DNA of 32,023 nt from Sphingomonas faeni (GTDB lineage Bacteria; Pseudomonadota; Alphaproteobacteria; Sphingomonadales; Sphingomonadaceae). Position numbers and translations under genes: made by a program. Under the pieces are notes generated by a model. The model was not told the DNA's origin. It saw only the letters and a list, made by a program, of their open reading frames with translations, and ran no database searches. Shown piece after piece: positions 16,735-23,656 of this stretch (positions are counted from its first letter, which is position 1; each line of letters begins with the position of its first letter). The DNA is taken from positions 1-32,023 of the forward strand of contig NZ_QAYE01000017.1 in the NCBI RefSeq assembly GCF_003053745.1, given 5' to 3'.

Positions 16735-17271
16735 ATGTATATCGTAACGCGCGAGCGCGAGCTTGCCCGGGCGCGCGCCCTGTCCGGCGCGCTGGCCATC
16801 GCCGATCTCGCCGGCTGGCAGATCGACCGCTCGGTGCCGATCCTGCCGATGCCGTTTCGGAACTATCTCCACATCGCCACGGCCGAGCTGCTGCTGGTAC
16901 CCTCGATCGAACCCTCGCGCGGCGATCTCGATACCGTCGAGCGCGGTACCCGCATCGCGCGGTGCGACGCGCTGGTCGTGAAGGCGTCGAGCGAAGGTAA
17001 CCACACGTTGTACTGCGCGGTTGGCGAATGGCAGCGCCACGGCACCCTGTGGCACCATGCCCGCCGGCTGTGGCTGTCGAGCCGCAACGAAGCGTGGCTG
17101 GTCCCCGATCCGGACGAGCCCGATGAGAGTGACGCTGTGTTTCGCCTGACCGGCAGCCGCCTGCGTCCCATGGTCCCTGCGCGTCTGCCGGCGGCCAGCG
17201 CTGGTCGCAACTCCGCAGTCGGCCTGGCGCGTGGCGATGCCTATATCGCTGCCGTCTGGAGCCAGCGCTGA
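16735..17271 (+). CDS. Hypothetical island protein, 178 aa (LWL family copy 1)
   Basis: Soluble protein of unknown function starting MYIVTRERELARARALSGAL; start supported by TGAGG seven bases before ATG. Key features are CDALVVKASSEGNHTLYCAV (77-96), then GEWQRHGTLWHH, RRLWLSSRNEAWLVPDPDEP (110-129) and VFRLTGSRLRP. The last two have counterparts in the proteins at 17450, 19171 and 20430, all of 172-178 residues: a hydrophobic strand, about 35 residues, L[WY]L, a short loop, a hydrophobic-Pro pair, then usually an FRL-like strand. I infer a diverged paralogous family. No catalytic residues are evident. Confidence 0.7.
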   Translation: MYIVTRERELARARALSGALAIADLAGWQIDRSVPILPMPFRNYLHIATAELLLVPSIEPSRGDLDTVERGTRIARCDALVVKASSEGNHTLYCAVGEWQRHGTLWHHARRLWLSSRNEAWLVPDPDEPDESDAVFRLTGSRLRPMVPARLPAASAGRNSAVGLARGDAYIAAVWSQR

Positions 17272-17275
17272 CCAA

Positions 17276-17311
17276 GCCGCCTGCCGGATCGGTCAAGAGC
17301 TCGCAGGCGGC
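17276..17311 (+). terminator. Hairpin GCCGCCTGC/GCAGGCGGC
   Basis: A perfect 9-bp stem with an 18-nt loop starts five bases after the 16735-17271 gene. No T-run follows. One of a series of such hairpins in this island. Confidence 0.5.
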
Positions 17312-17355
17312 ATGCCAACACCCTGAACACCATCCGCGGACGCATGCCGCGTGAC

Positions 17356-17380
17356 GGCGGGAACCCGCGCGGTTCCCGCC
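17356..17380 (+). promoter_or_regulatory. Hairpin GGCGGGAACC/GGTTCCCGCC
   Basis: A perfect 10-bp stem with a 5-nt loop, 70 bp upstream of the next gene's ATG at 17450 and 45 bp after the previous hairpin. It may be a leader structure of that gene; no T-run follows. Confidence 0.5.
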
Positions 17381-17449
17381 AGCCTGCCGGGGGCCAAGGT
17401 CGAGAGGGAGTATGGTCCCCGAGCCGGGGATGAAAATCAGGAACAGGCT

Positions 17450-17968
17450 ATGAGCATCCACAAAATCGAAACCGTCCGCCGCCACGTCGCCGCCGTCACG
17501 CAGATGCTGCTCTGCAACCGCACCATGAAGCCCGGCGCCGCAATCATCGCCGGCGATGCGCTCGGGATCGAAGGGCGCCTCGCCCTCGCCCACCAGGCGA
17601 ACGTCAGCGGCCACGATCTGGTCTATCTGCATTTCGCCGACACGGCCGAAGGTTACGGCCTGACCACCATCTCGATCGTCGTCGCGCGGGACGGCATCTG
17701 TCTGGGCCAGACGGACTGCTGCCTGTACCTGCCCAAGGCCGGCGCGCGGGCGATGATCCTGCCGCAGGCCCATGTCCGCGGCCTCTTCCGGCTGTCGCCC
17801 GGCGAGTTGCTGCATATCGACCGCAAACCAGCCGATGCCGAGGACGGCATCGCACGAGCGCGCGCACGGCTCGCCAAACTGGTGTCGAGGGGGGTGAGCG
17901 TCGTTGGTCGCGCCGAGATCAACACCTACGCGCATGCAGCCTGCTACGGCGCACCTCAGTCAATCTGA
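17450..17968 (+). CDS. Hypothetical island protein, 172 aa (LWL family copy 2)
   Basis: Starts MSIHKIETVRRHVAAVTQML at ATG 17450 with AGGA seven bases upstream. The middle is HDLVYLHFADTAEGYGL and ISIVVARDGICLGQTDCCLY, then LPKAGARAMILPQAHVRGLF and RLSPGELLHID. The L[WY]L motif is LYL at 92-94, followed by A-x-I-L-P and FRL, the same order as the neighbour at 16735. The C-terminus (DGIARARARLAKLVSRG) is helical. No signal peptide. Unknown function; the paralogy with the other three proteins is inferred by eye and would need a profile search. Confidence 0.72.
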   Translation: MSIHKIETVRRHVAAVTQMLLCNRTMKPGAAIIAGDALGIEGRLALAHQANVSGHDLVYLHFADTAEGYGLTTISIVVARDGICLGQTDCCLYLPKAGARAMILPQAHVRGLFRLSPGELLHIDRKPADAEDGIARARARLAKLVSRGVSVVGRAEINTYAHAACYGAPQSI

Positions 17969-18006
17969 CGATAGACCGGGCACGACCAAAAAGGGGGCAC
18001 TTCATT

Positions 18007-18094
18007 CTATAAAGCGCAGGACATGGTAAATTCGGACACCGGACATGAAATTTTCATCTGCGTGTCCGAAAACGTCGATCCGTCCGCTTTATAG
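18007..18094. promoter_or_regulatory. Concentric 88-bp dyad before sigma-like gene
   Basis: Three inverted repeats share one centre near 18050.5: outer CTATAAAGCG (18007-18016) with CGCTTTATAG (18085-18094), middle TTCGGACAC (18031-18039) with GTGTCCGAA (18062-18070), inner ATGAAATTTTCAT (18045-18057). It lies between the 172-aa protein gene and the sigma-like gene and covers one possible start codon of the latter. Such symmetry suits an operator for a dimer or tetramer, a long RNA hairpin or a recombination site. Confidence 0.65.
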
Positions 18095-18689
18095 AGTGAG
18101 GAAGGCTATCATCTCAGCCATCGCACCGACACCGCCTGTGGTTCACGATCTCGACGACTTCTACTGCGTCGCCGAGGTCAGCCAGATGCTGGACGCCCTG
18201 ACCGAACCGGACTGGAGACGGCTGTTGCGGTCGTCTCATTATCTGGCGCACGGGCACCGCATTCTCGCGGCCGACCTGCGGCAGGAGGCCTTCGTCCGCT
18301 CGCTCGACGGCCGCCGCCGGTGCCGGCGAAGCTATGATGTCGTCAACTTCCTGATCGGTATCATGCGCAGCCTGACATCGCAGGAACGCGAGGCGGACCG
18401 CGACGGCCCGCGCGAAGTCGGCATCGATATGCTGTCGGTGGCGTCGGCCGCCCCATCGCCCGAGCAGGTCGGGCATGATGCGCTGCATTATCGTCGCACC
18501 ATCGCTGCGGTCTTCGAAACGATCGGGTCCGATCCGAAGCTGGTCGCATTGCTGAACGCCGTCCTCGATGGTGTCAAAGGCGCCGACCTGCGGACGCGGT
18601 TGAAGGTCGATGCAAAGGGCCTCGCCTCGCTGCGCAAGCAATTGAAGCGCAAGCTGGCGAGCGCCGCCGTGAACAGGAGCGTACCGTGA
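18045..18689 (+). CDS. Sigma-70-like RNA polymerase factor
   Basis: Up to 214 aa. The region-2-like part reads LTEPDWRRLLRSSHYLAHGH, DLRQEAFVRSLDGRRR and VVNFLIGIMRSLTSQERE, matching sigma region 2 (DLxQExFLRAL...FLxxIxRN). After a linker, residues about 150-207 (ETIGSDPKLVALLNAVLDG, LRTRLKVDAKGLASLRKQL) occupy the region-4 helix-turn-helix position but lack the usual strong consensus. It probably acts as an element-specific ECF-like sigma or a degenerate sigma homologue. The start is uncertain: ATG 18045 lies inside the dyad; GTG 18096 just after it, or a rare ATC near 18111 behind GAGGA, would also keep the core, which begins about DLDDFYC. It overlaps the next gene by GTGA. Confidence 0.7.
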   Translation: MKFSSACPKTSIRPLYRVRKAIISAIAPTPPVVHDLDDFYCVAEVSQMLDALTEPDWRRLLRSSHYLAHGHRILAADLRQEAFVRSLDGRRRCRRSYDVVNFLIGIMRSLTSQEREADRDGPREVGIDMLSVASAAPSPEQVGHDALHYRRTIAAVFETIGSDPKLVALLNAVLDGVKGADLRTRLKVDAKGLASLRKQLKRKLASAAVNRSVP

Positions 18690-18955
18690 CCACCCAGACC
18701 AACGAACTAACACAGTTGCGTCGACTGGATGACTTTCTCGAGGGCGAGGAAATCGACCTCGATGATTTGCGCCAGGAGATCAACCGAGCACGACTGCGGG
18801 TGGGTTTGCCGCCCGCCCTGTCCGTCGATGCTGATCCGGACCTGACAACCGATCCGCGCGAGGACGTGCGCGTCTTTATTCAGGACATGCTGGACGAACG
18901 CGCCCCGGCCGATAGCGAGCGGGCAGACGATCCGCGCGATGGCGCGAACCGATGA
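18686..18955 (+). CDS. Small acidic protein overlapping sigma-like gene, 89 aa
   Basis: Starts at GTG 18686, overlapping the sigma-like stop by four bases (GTGA), and reads MTTQTNELTQLRRLDDFLEG, then EEIDLDDLRQEINRARLRVG and a strongly acidic second half (DADPDLTTDPREDVRVFIQD). No cysteines, signal or membrane segment. The tight coupling suggests a partner of the sigma-like protein, for example an anti-sigma or co-factor, but no known anti-sigma fold is evident, so this is inference. Its own stop overlaps the start of a 29-codon frame by ATGA. Confidence 0.68.
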   Translation: MTTQTNELTQLRRLDDFLEGEEIDLDDLRQEINRARLRVGLPPALSVDADPDLTTDPREDVRVFIQDMLDERAPADSERADDPRDGANR

Positions 18956-19041
18956 TCCTGCCGGTCGGCTACTTCATGATCCCGGCTTACCGACCGGGTG
19001 ATATCGACGTCACGGCGATGGCGTTGCCGCTGCACCGGTAA
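18952..19041 (+). CDS. Possible 29-aa coupled microprotein
   Basis: ATG overlaps the preceding TGA (ATGA). The product is MILPVGYFMIPAYRPGDIDV and nine more residues, ending LPLHR. It continues the GTGA/ATGA chain of the two genes before it. It may be a real coupled peptide or the remnant of a longer gene; length alone cannot decide. Confidence 0.35.
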   Translation: MILPVGYFMIPAYRPGDIDVTAMALPLHR

Positions 19042-19170
19042 GGCCGCAAAGAACTGGGATAGGGGGGAGATGGGCACGTCGAGCCCCGAAGGTCGATGAA
19101 ATAAACAGACCCGAAGGTGCTTGTCCGAACCAGCCGGTTCGCGACGCTCAGCTCCGGAAAATCCAGACCT

Positions 19171-19695
19171 ATGATCCCCCTGCTCAAGCCGGCGAACACG
19201 CTGCCGGGCGCGCTGCACTATTATGTTGCCGCCGAACTCCTCAAGAACCTGTCGATCATCACCTCATGGCCAGGCGGAGGGATGCCCGCTGATACCGTCA
19301 TCCTGCCGGCAGCCCGCGTGATCCTGTCGTTCACCTGCGTGACCGGCCCCATGTTCCGGAACAAGGTTCATGACCTTGCCTGCGACTCCGCGATCGATGT
19401 CATCCTGCTGCGGTGTTGCCTGACGCCCGGTGACATCCTGCCGGTCACGGCCGATGTCACGCTGGCAGGCGGCGGCCTTGCCCCCTTCGACATGCATGAC
19501 CTCAGCCTCTACCGTCACCTCGATCGCAAGCTCTGGCTGGTTCCGGAAGCCTTTGGCGGCGCGATCCGGCTCGGGCACGGCGGTGCCGAGCTGTGCCTGG
19601 TACCGCCCTATGAAACGCTCGTCGAACGCGCCGACGGCATCTACCGCTCCGCCAGCGAGCTTGCCGCCCTGCTCTATCCGTCGAAAACGAACTGA
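19171..19695 (+). CDS. Hypothetical island protein, 174 aa (LWL family copy 3)
   Basis: Starts MIPLLKPANTLPGALHYYVA at ATG 19171 (weak ribosome binding site); an in-frame TTG at 19117 would add 18 residues. It contains SFTCVTGPMF, IDVILLRCCLTPGDILPV, and DRKLWLVPEAFGGAIRLGHG followed by ELCLVPPYETL. LWL is at 121-123 and an ID-hydrophobic strand lies 45 residues before it, the same order as in the proteins at 16735, 17450 and 20430. Three nearby Cys (56, 82, 83) are notable. No signal peptide, no known domain. The next frame begins one base into its stop (TGATG). Confidence 0.7.
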   Translation: MIPLLKPANTLPGALHYYVAAELLKNLSIITSWPGGGMPADTVILPAARVILSFTCVTGPMFRNKVHDLACDSAIDVILLRCCLTPGDILPVTADVTLAGGGLAPFDMHDLSLYRHLDRKLWLVPEAFGGAIRLGHGGAELCLVPPYETLVERADGIYRSASELAALLYPSKTN

Positions 19696-20102
19696 TGGTC
19701 GGCCACGGCACGCCGCGCCACCGAACAGGACGTCAGCGTCTGGATCGCTTGCGGCTGACGCTTCCGGGACGCGCGCGCCGTTCAAGGGCCAAGGCGGTCG
19801 GCGCTATGCCGCCGCTGATGCGGCGGATGATAATCCTCGTCGTCGTCGCGCTTATCGTTTCCGCAAGCCTGGGCGTCAGGTGGCAAAATCAGCGGGGCGG
19901 CGGCGGTACGCGGATCGCGTTCGCCGTCGCTCGAACGATCTGCCCGACCGCAGCCGGGTTCACGAAGCGTGCAAGCGTCGCAGCAGGCGCCCGCGCGATC
20001 GACCGGGCAGCACTGCGACGCCTCGTGGATCTGGTCTCGAGCGGGTCTAGGTGTACCGCCCTGCCCCGGCGATCCCCGGATCGGCGGGTTAAAACCTGCT
20101 GA
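19695..20102 (+). CDS. Possible single-pass membrane protein, 135 aa
   Basis: Open from an ATG overlapping the previous TGA. The first 37 residues are Arg-rich and doubtful; a start at ATG 19806 gives MPPLMRRMIILVVVALIVSA, a clear membrane anchor or signal, then about 80 residues of which the first 50 look protein-like (TRIAFAVARTICPTAAGFTK, RAIDRAALRRLVDLVSSGS). The tail is Arg/Pro-rich and may be out of frame. Treat as tentative. Confidence 0.35.
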   Translation: MVGHGTPRHRTGRQRLDRLRLTLPGRARRSRAKAVGAMPPLMRRMIILVVVALIVSASLGVRWQNQRGGGGTRIAFAVARTICPTAAGFTKRASVAAGARAIDRAALRRLVDLVSSGSRCTALPRRSPDRRVKTC

Positions 20103-20429
20103 ACGCCGAGCGTAGCTCGTGCACCTCGCAGCTTCGGGAAGATCGACACCGCCTTCCTCGAACGCCCGCCCGCACGGGCGCAATAGAGGCACTGCCCGGT
20201 GCGTCGGTACGCACGCACCGGGCAGCGACGACGCGAGACGGGCGGAAACGACGCCGATCTCGCTTACCAGCAGATGCTGGCCGCCCGTCACGGGCGGTAA
20301 GGCAGGTAGCGCAGGACCGGCGACGGGCCGCCCCTGCCGGGGGAGTTGGGAATGGAAGCACGTCTCCTGAGAGCCGGATGAAATGAAGGCTGGAGAGCGA
20401 GACGAACTCCAAAAAAAGGCACACGATCA
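20103..20429 (+). other. Hairpin-rich intergenic region
   Basis: No gene. It holds a small stem CGCCCG-CA-CGGGCG near 20168-20181, a 13-bp hairpin at 20192-20225 and CCGCCCG-TCA-CGGGCGG near 20281-20297, so any transcript would be strongly folded. The 3' end has AAAAAAAGG, which can serve as ribosome binding site for the ATG at 20430. Confidence 0.5.
20192..20225 (+). terminator. Perfect 13-bp hairpin
   Basis: CTGCCCGGTGCGT and ACGCACCGGGCAG pair perfectly around an 8-nt loop. No T-run follows, so it is either a Rho-aided terminator or a regulatory RNA structure. Confidence 0.55.
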
Positions 20430-20948
20430 ATGAACACCACGAACCAGACGGCGGACACCATCGCGCGCGTCGCCCCTTCGCTCGTCCGCGAAACGCGCGT
20501 AGCGCATGACAACCTCTTGAGGCAGGTGCAGCAGCGCGACGCCGAACCGGTCTATCACTACAGCATCATCAAGAACGTCGGCCACGTTCAGCTGGCGATC
20601 TCGACCTCCTATATCCCGGTCGACGACGAGACGGTTCATCAGACCCTGGGCGACGGCCGCGGCCATATCCTCATCGCGTCGTCGGTACCGCACCGCCGGC
20701 TCGCGCGGCCGGTCTTCGACATCGTCACGCGTCGCAGCGGACAGATCAAGCGCCGTAGCGGCTATCGGCTCTGGCTGGCCGCCGACGGTGACAGCGCCCT
20801 GCTTCCGGACCAGCCGGGTCGCCCGGTGTGGCGGGTGGTTGGCACCACCCTGGTGCGGGCGAAGGCTACGCGCCTGAACGAGGCCGAACGTCGCGAGGGA
20901 TTTGCACGGGCCGACCGCATGCTCCGCCGTGTCGCGCGGGACGCCTGA
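20430..20948 (+). CDS. Hypothetical island protein, 172 aa (LWL family copy 4)
   Basis: Starts MNTTNQTADTIARVAPSLVR; AAAGG lies about ten bases upstream. The middle reads VYHYSIIKNVGHVQLAISTS, GHILIASSVPHRRLARPVFD and GYRLWLAADGDSALLPDQPG, then WRVVGTTLVRAK. LWL is at 114-116, followed by A-L-L-P and a WRV strand in place of FRL, close to RLWLSSRNEAWLVPD...VFRLTGSRL in the protein at 16735. The C-terminus (NEAERREGFARADRMLRRVA) is a basic helix. Its stop is one base from the next ATG, so the two are probably translated together. Confidence 0.72.
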   Translation: MNTTNQTADTIARVAPSLVRETRVAHDNLLRQVQQRDAEPVYHYSIIKNVGHVQLAISTSYIPVDDETVHQTLGDGRGHILIASSVPHRRLARPVFDIVTRRSGQIKRRSGYRLWLAADGDSALLPDQPGRPVWRVVGTTLVRAKATRLNEAERREGFARADRMLRRVARDA

Positions 20949-20949
20949 G

Positions 20950-21609
20950 ATGGCCCGCAAGGTAACGAACGCCGCGAAACCCGCGGCATCAGACGCCGGA
21001 ACGGCAGTTCCTGCCGCACCTGGCGCGAGTGTTCCGGCCGCGACCCGCGACTATGCCAGCCAGGGACCATTCGCTGGCGACCTCGACGGCAGCTTCGGGA
21101 TAATCCCGTGCACCTTCAAGTGCAGGCCCAACCGCATGGTCGATGTCGTCCACCGCCGCCTGGTCCAGTTCGGTCGACCGATGGTCGAGCCCTTGGCGCC
21201 GACCTGCACCCGCTTCGACGTGATACTGCCGCCGCATGCGCCTGACGCGTGTTACGATCCGCTAGTGCTGGCACGGTTGATCGATGCGCAGCGCATGCCC
21301 GACCAGCAGGATCTCGCGATCCTGATCACGCTGCGCTTCGAGCACCATGCCCTGCTCCATCGGGGCTGGGAACTGGCCCGCGGCTTCGCGCTTCGGTGCC
21401 TCGCCACCGAGCGAGATACGCCGGTTGTTGCGGCGATGCATGTGCCGCAGGTCGCAGGCCGAAAGCTCAAGCCTCACGTCCACCTGATCGCCTCGTCGCG
21501 GCGTATCCTCGGCTCGAACTGCGCCGACTTTGTCACCGACCTGCTGAGTGCCGACGCAAAGGCGAATGCCGCCAAGCTGTGGTCCGACTGGTGTGCCGCG
21601 CACGCCTGA
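20950..21609 (+). CDS. Small HUH-motif, relaxase-like protein, 219 aa
   Basis: Unrecognised as a named family, but residues about 137-189 (RGWELARGFALRCLATERDT, PVVAAMHVPQVAGRKLKPHV, HLIASSRRI) follow the MobA/MobL order: a helix ARxFA, a strand ending in His (AMHVP), then PHVHL with HxH and an Arg in the next turn. These three His are the metal ligands of HUH nucleases. The N-terminal 40 residues are low-complexity Ala/Pro, and the usual N-terminal catalytic-Tyr segment is not evident; one Tyr lies in RDYASQ and another in CYDPLVL. It may be a minimal or decayed relaxase, or a partner of the large one at 13451. ATG at 20950, one base after the previous stop. Confidence 0.65.
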   Translation: MARKVTNAAKPAASDAGTAVPAAPGASVPAATRDYASQGPFAGDLDGSFGIIPCTFKCRPNRMVDVVHRRLVQFGRPMVEPLAPTCTRFDVILPPHAPDACYDPLVLARLIDAQRMPDQQDLAILITLRFEHHALLHRGWELARGFALRCLATERDTPVVAAMHVPQVAGRKLKPHVHLIASSRRILGSNCADFVTDLLSADAKANAAKLWSDWCAAHA

Positions 21610-21636
21610 TCGCCGCCCTGCTTTCATCGCGACCTT

Positions 21637-21668
21637 CACCCCTGGCGAGCATAGTCTCGCCGGGGGTG
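21637..21668 (+). terminator. Terminator-like hairpin ending the island operon
   Basis: CACCCCTGGCGAG and CTCGCCGGGGGTG pair over 13 positions with one G-T wobble around a 6-nt loop, 27 bp after the stop at 21609. No T-run follows. Confidence 0.55.
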
Positions 21669-21852
21669 TCGGGGGGCGGCATGCCAATCGACTAACGGGT
21701 CGGTGGATTGCAAACCTTGCAGCAACTGTCGGCCGCATGGCCCCATACCCGGACGTTCGCGCTCCGTTCGCCGCTCCCCAACTTCAGACACTCATTCATC
21801 TCTGTGCGGGTGTCCCCTCGCCATGAGGATCGGTGCAGCATAAGACTGCGTG

Positions 21853-22431
21853 ATGCGGATCGCGATCATCGACACAAGCACGACGCGTGCTGCGATCATT
21901 TCGGAAGGCCTGCGTGAGGCCGGCCTCGACGATATCGTCGTTATCGACGGCATGCTCGGGATGGTTGCGGCGTTGGAGAAGGCAGCGCCCGAAGTGGTGC
22001 TGATCAACCTCGAGAATCCAAGCCGCGACGTGCTCGAGGAGTTCTTTGCCGTATCGCGCGCCCTCGCCCGACCGATTGCGATGTTCGTCGATCAAAGTGA
22101 CGCAGAGTCCACGAACGCGGCGGTTGATGCAGGCGTGTCTGCCTATATCGTCGACGGGCTCGCCAAGCAGCGGATCAAGCCGGTCATCGACCTCGCGATC
22201 CGCCGGTTCCAAGCGTTCGCGCGATTGCAGGCGGAACTGCACGAAGCTCGCAGCGCACTCGCCGATCGCACCACCGTCGACCGCGCCAAGGCGATCCTGA
22301 TGAAGCGCCGCGGCATCGACGAACCGACCGCGTACGGCCTGCTCCGCGCGCAGGCGATGCGATCCAACCGGCGGATCGCCGAGATCGCCGACGCGATCAT
22401 CACCAGCGACGCGCTCATGGGAGATTTGTGA
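21853..22431 (+). CDS. nasT: NasT, ANTAR-domain antitermination regulator
   Basis: 192-aa AmiR/NasT-type RNA-binding response regulator that prevents termination in the nitrate operon leader when released from NasS. The receiver-like domain is residues 1-120; at the phosphoacceptor strand it reads VVLINLENPSRD with Asn52 where Asp is canonical, so control by phosphorylation is unlikely and by NasS binding likely. The ANTAR domain is about 130-186 (TVDRAKAILMKRRGIDEPTA, YGLLRAQAMRSNRRIAEIAD). Start is ATG 21853; GTG 21850 is directly before it. The stop TGA overlaps the ATG of nasS by one base. Confidence 0.93.
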   Translation: MRIAIIDTSTTRAAIISEGLREAGLDDIVVIDGMLGMVAALEKAAPEVVLINLENPSRDVLEEFFAVSRALARPIAMFVDQSDAESTNAAVDAGVSAYIVDGLAKQRIKPVIDLAIRRFQAFARLQAELHEARSALADRTTVDRAKAILMKRRGIDEPTAYGLLRAQAMRSNRRIAEIADAIITSDALMGDL

Positions 22432-23645
22432 TGGCGCTCGACCGGGTTCGCATCGGTTTCCTCCCGCTCGTCGATGCGGCGCTGCCGATCCTTGCGCGCG
22501 AACGGGGGTTCGCGGAGGCTGAAGGACTGGAGATCGAACTCGTCCGCGACATGACCTGGGCGACGGTGCGCGATCGGCTGTTGTACGGGCATACCGACGC
22601 CGCGCACATGGTCGCGCCGCTGGCGATCGCGACGGCTTTGGGCCGTGGGCGGCCGGCGGTGGCGATGGCGGTACCGTTCGTGCTGGGGCTCAACGGCAAT
22701 GCGATCACGCTATCGCTGCCGCTCGCGGCGCAGGTGATGGACGGCGACGCGCTCGGCGATCCGGTGGTGCTGGGTGCGCGACTGAAGGCAGTCGCGACCG
22801 AGTGTGCCGCGACGGGGCGGCGGTTGCGGTTCGGCGTGGTGCATCGCTATTCTAGCCATAACTACATGCTGCGCTACTGGCTCGCGGCGGTCGGCATCCG
22901 CCCGGATACCGACGTCGAGATCGTCACGACCAGCCCGACCTTCGCTGCCGATGCGTTGGCGGCGGGCGAAGTCGATGGCATCTGCGTCGGCGAGCCGTGG
23001 AATGGCGTCGCGGTCGATCGCGGCGTCGGGCGGATCGCGCTGGTAACGGCGCAGGTCTGGCAGCGTGGCGTCGAGAAGGTGCTGGCGATGCGCGCCGCGA
23101 CGCTGGCCGAGCGTGGCGACGTCGTCCACCGGCTGATCCGTGCACTGCACGCTGCCGCCGCGCAGTTCGTCGATCCGGACACGCTTGTGGAGAATGCGGC
23201 GATTCTTGCTCGCGCGGAGTATCTCGATGCCCCGGTCGATGCGGTGGCGCGGGCGGTCGGCGACCGGGTGCGGCTGGTTAAGGATGCCGTGCCCATCCAC
23301 GTTCCCGACTTCATGTTCCAGTACCGCGAGGCGGCGAACTTCCCATGGCGCAGTCAGGCGGCGTGGCTGTATTCGCAGATGGTACGCTGGGATGGCACGC
23401 CGTTCTCGGCCGAGGAGGCGGACGCCGCGCAAGGGGTTTTTCGTCCTGACGTGTATCGCGCCGCGCTGGCGGGCTCAGGCGCGCCACTGCCCAATGCGAG
23501 CTCGAAGCTGGAGGGTGCGATCGGCGCTGACAGCATTGGCGCGGGCTCTACGCAAGGACGGCTGATCCTGGGGCGCGATGCGTTCTTCGATCGTCGCGCG
23601 TTCGACCCGGATGATATCGAGGGGTATCTGGCTGGATTGCCCTGA
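22431..23645 (+). CDS. nasS: NasS, nitrate-sensing NrtA/CmpA-like protein
   Basis: 404-aa protein of the NrtA/CmpA ABC-type solute-binding family but without a signal peptide, as expected for the cytoplasmic sensor NasS, which holds NasT when nitrate is absent. It starts MALDRVRIGFLPLVDAALPI. Diagnostic segments include AHMVAPLAIATALG, LRFGVVHRYSSHNYMLRYWL, VGEPWNGVAVDRG and NFPWRSQAAWLYSQMVRWD. Start ATG at 22431 overlaps the nasT stop (TGATG); a GTG at 22428 would overlap by four. No permease or ATPase genes accompany it, which supports the sensor role. A paired palindrome follows. Confidence 0.92.
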   Translation: MALDRVRIGFLPLVDAALPILARERGFAEAEGLEIELVRDMTWATVRDRLLYGHTDAAHMVAPLAIATALGRGRPAVAMAVPFVLGLNGNAITLSLPLAAQVMDGDALGDPVVLGARLKAVATECAATGRRLRFGVVHRYSSHNYMLRYWLAAVGIRPDTDVEIVTTSPTFAADALAAGEVDGICVGEPWNGVAVDRGVGRIALVTAQVWQRGVEKVLAMRAATLAERGDVVHRLIRALHAAAAQFVDPDTLVENAAILARAEYLDAPVDAVARAVGDRVRLVKDAVPIHVPDFMFQYREAANFPWRSQAAWLYSQMVRWDGTPFSAEEADAAQGVFRPDVYRAALAGSGAPLPNASSKLEGAIGADSIGAGSTQGRLILGRDAFFDRRAFDPDDIEGYLAGLP

Positions 23646-23656
23646 AACTCTCTTCT

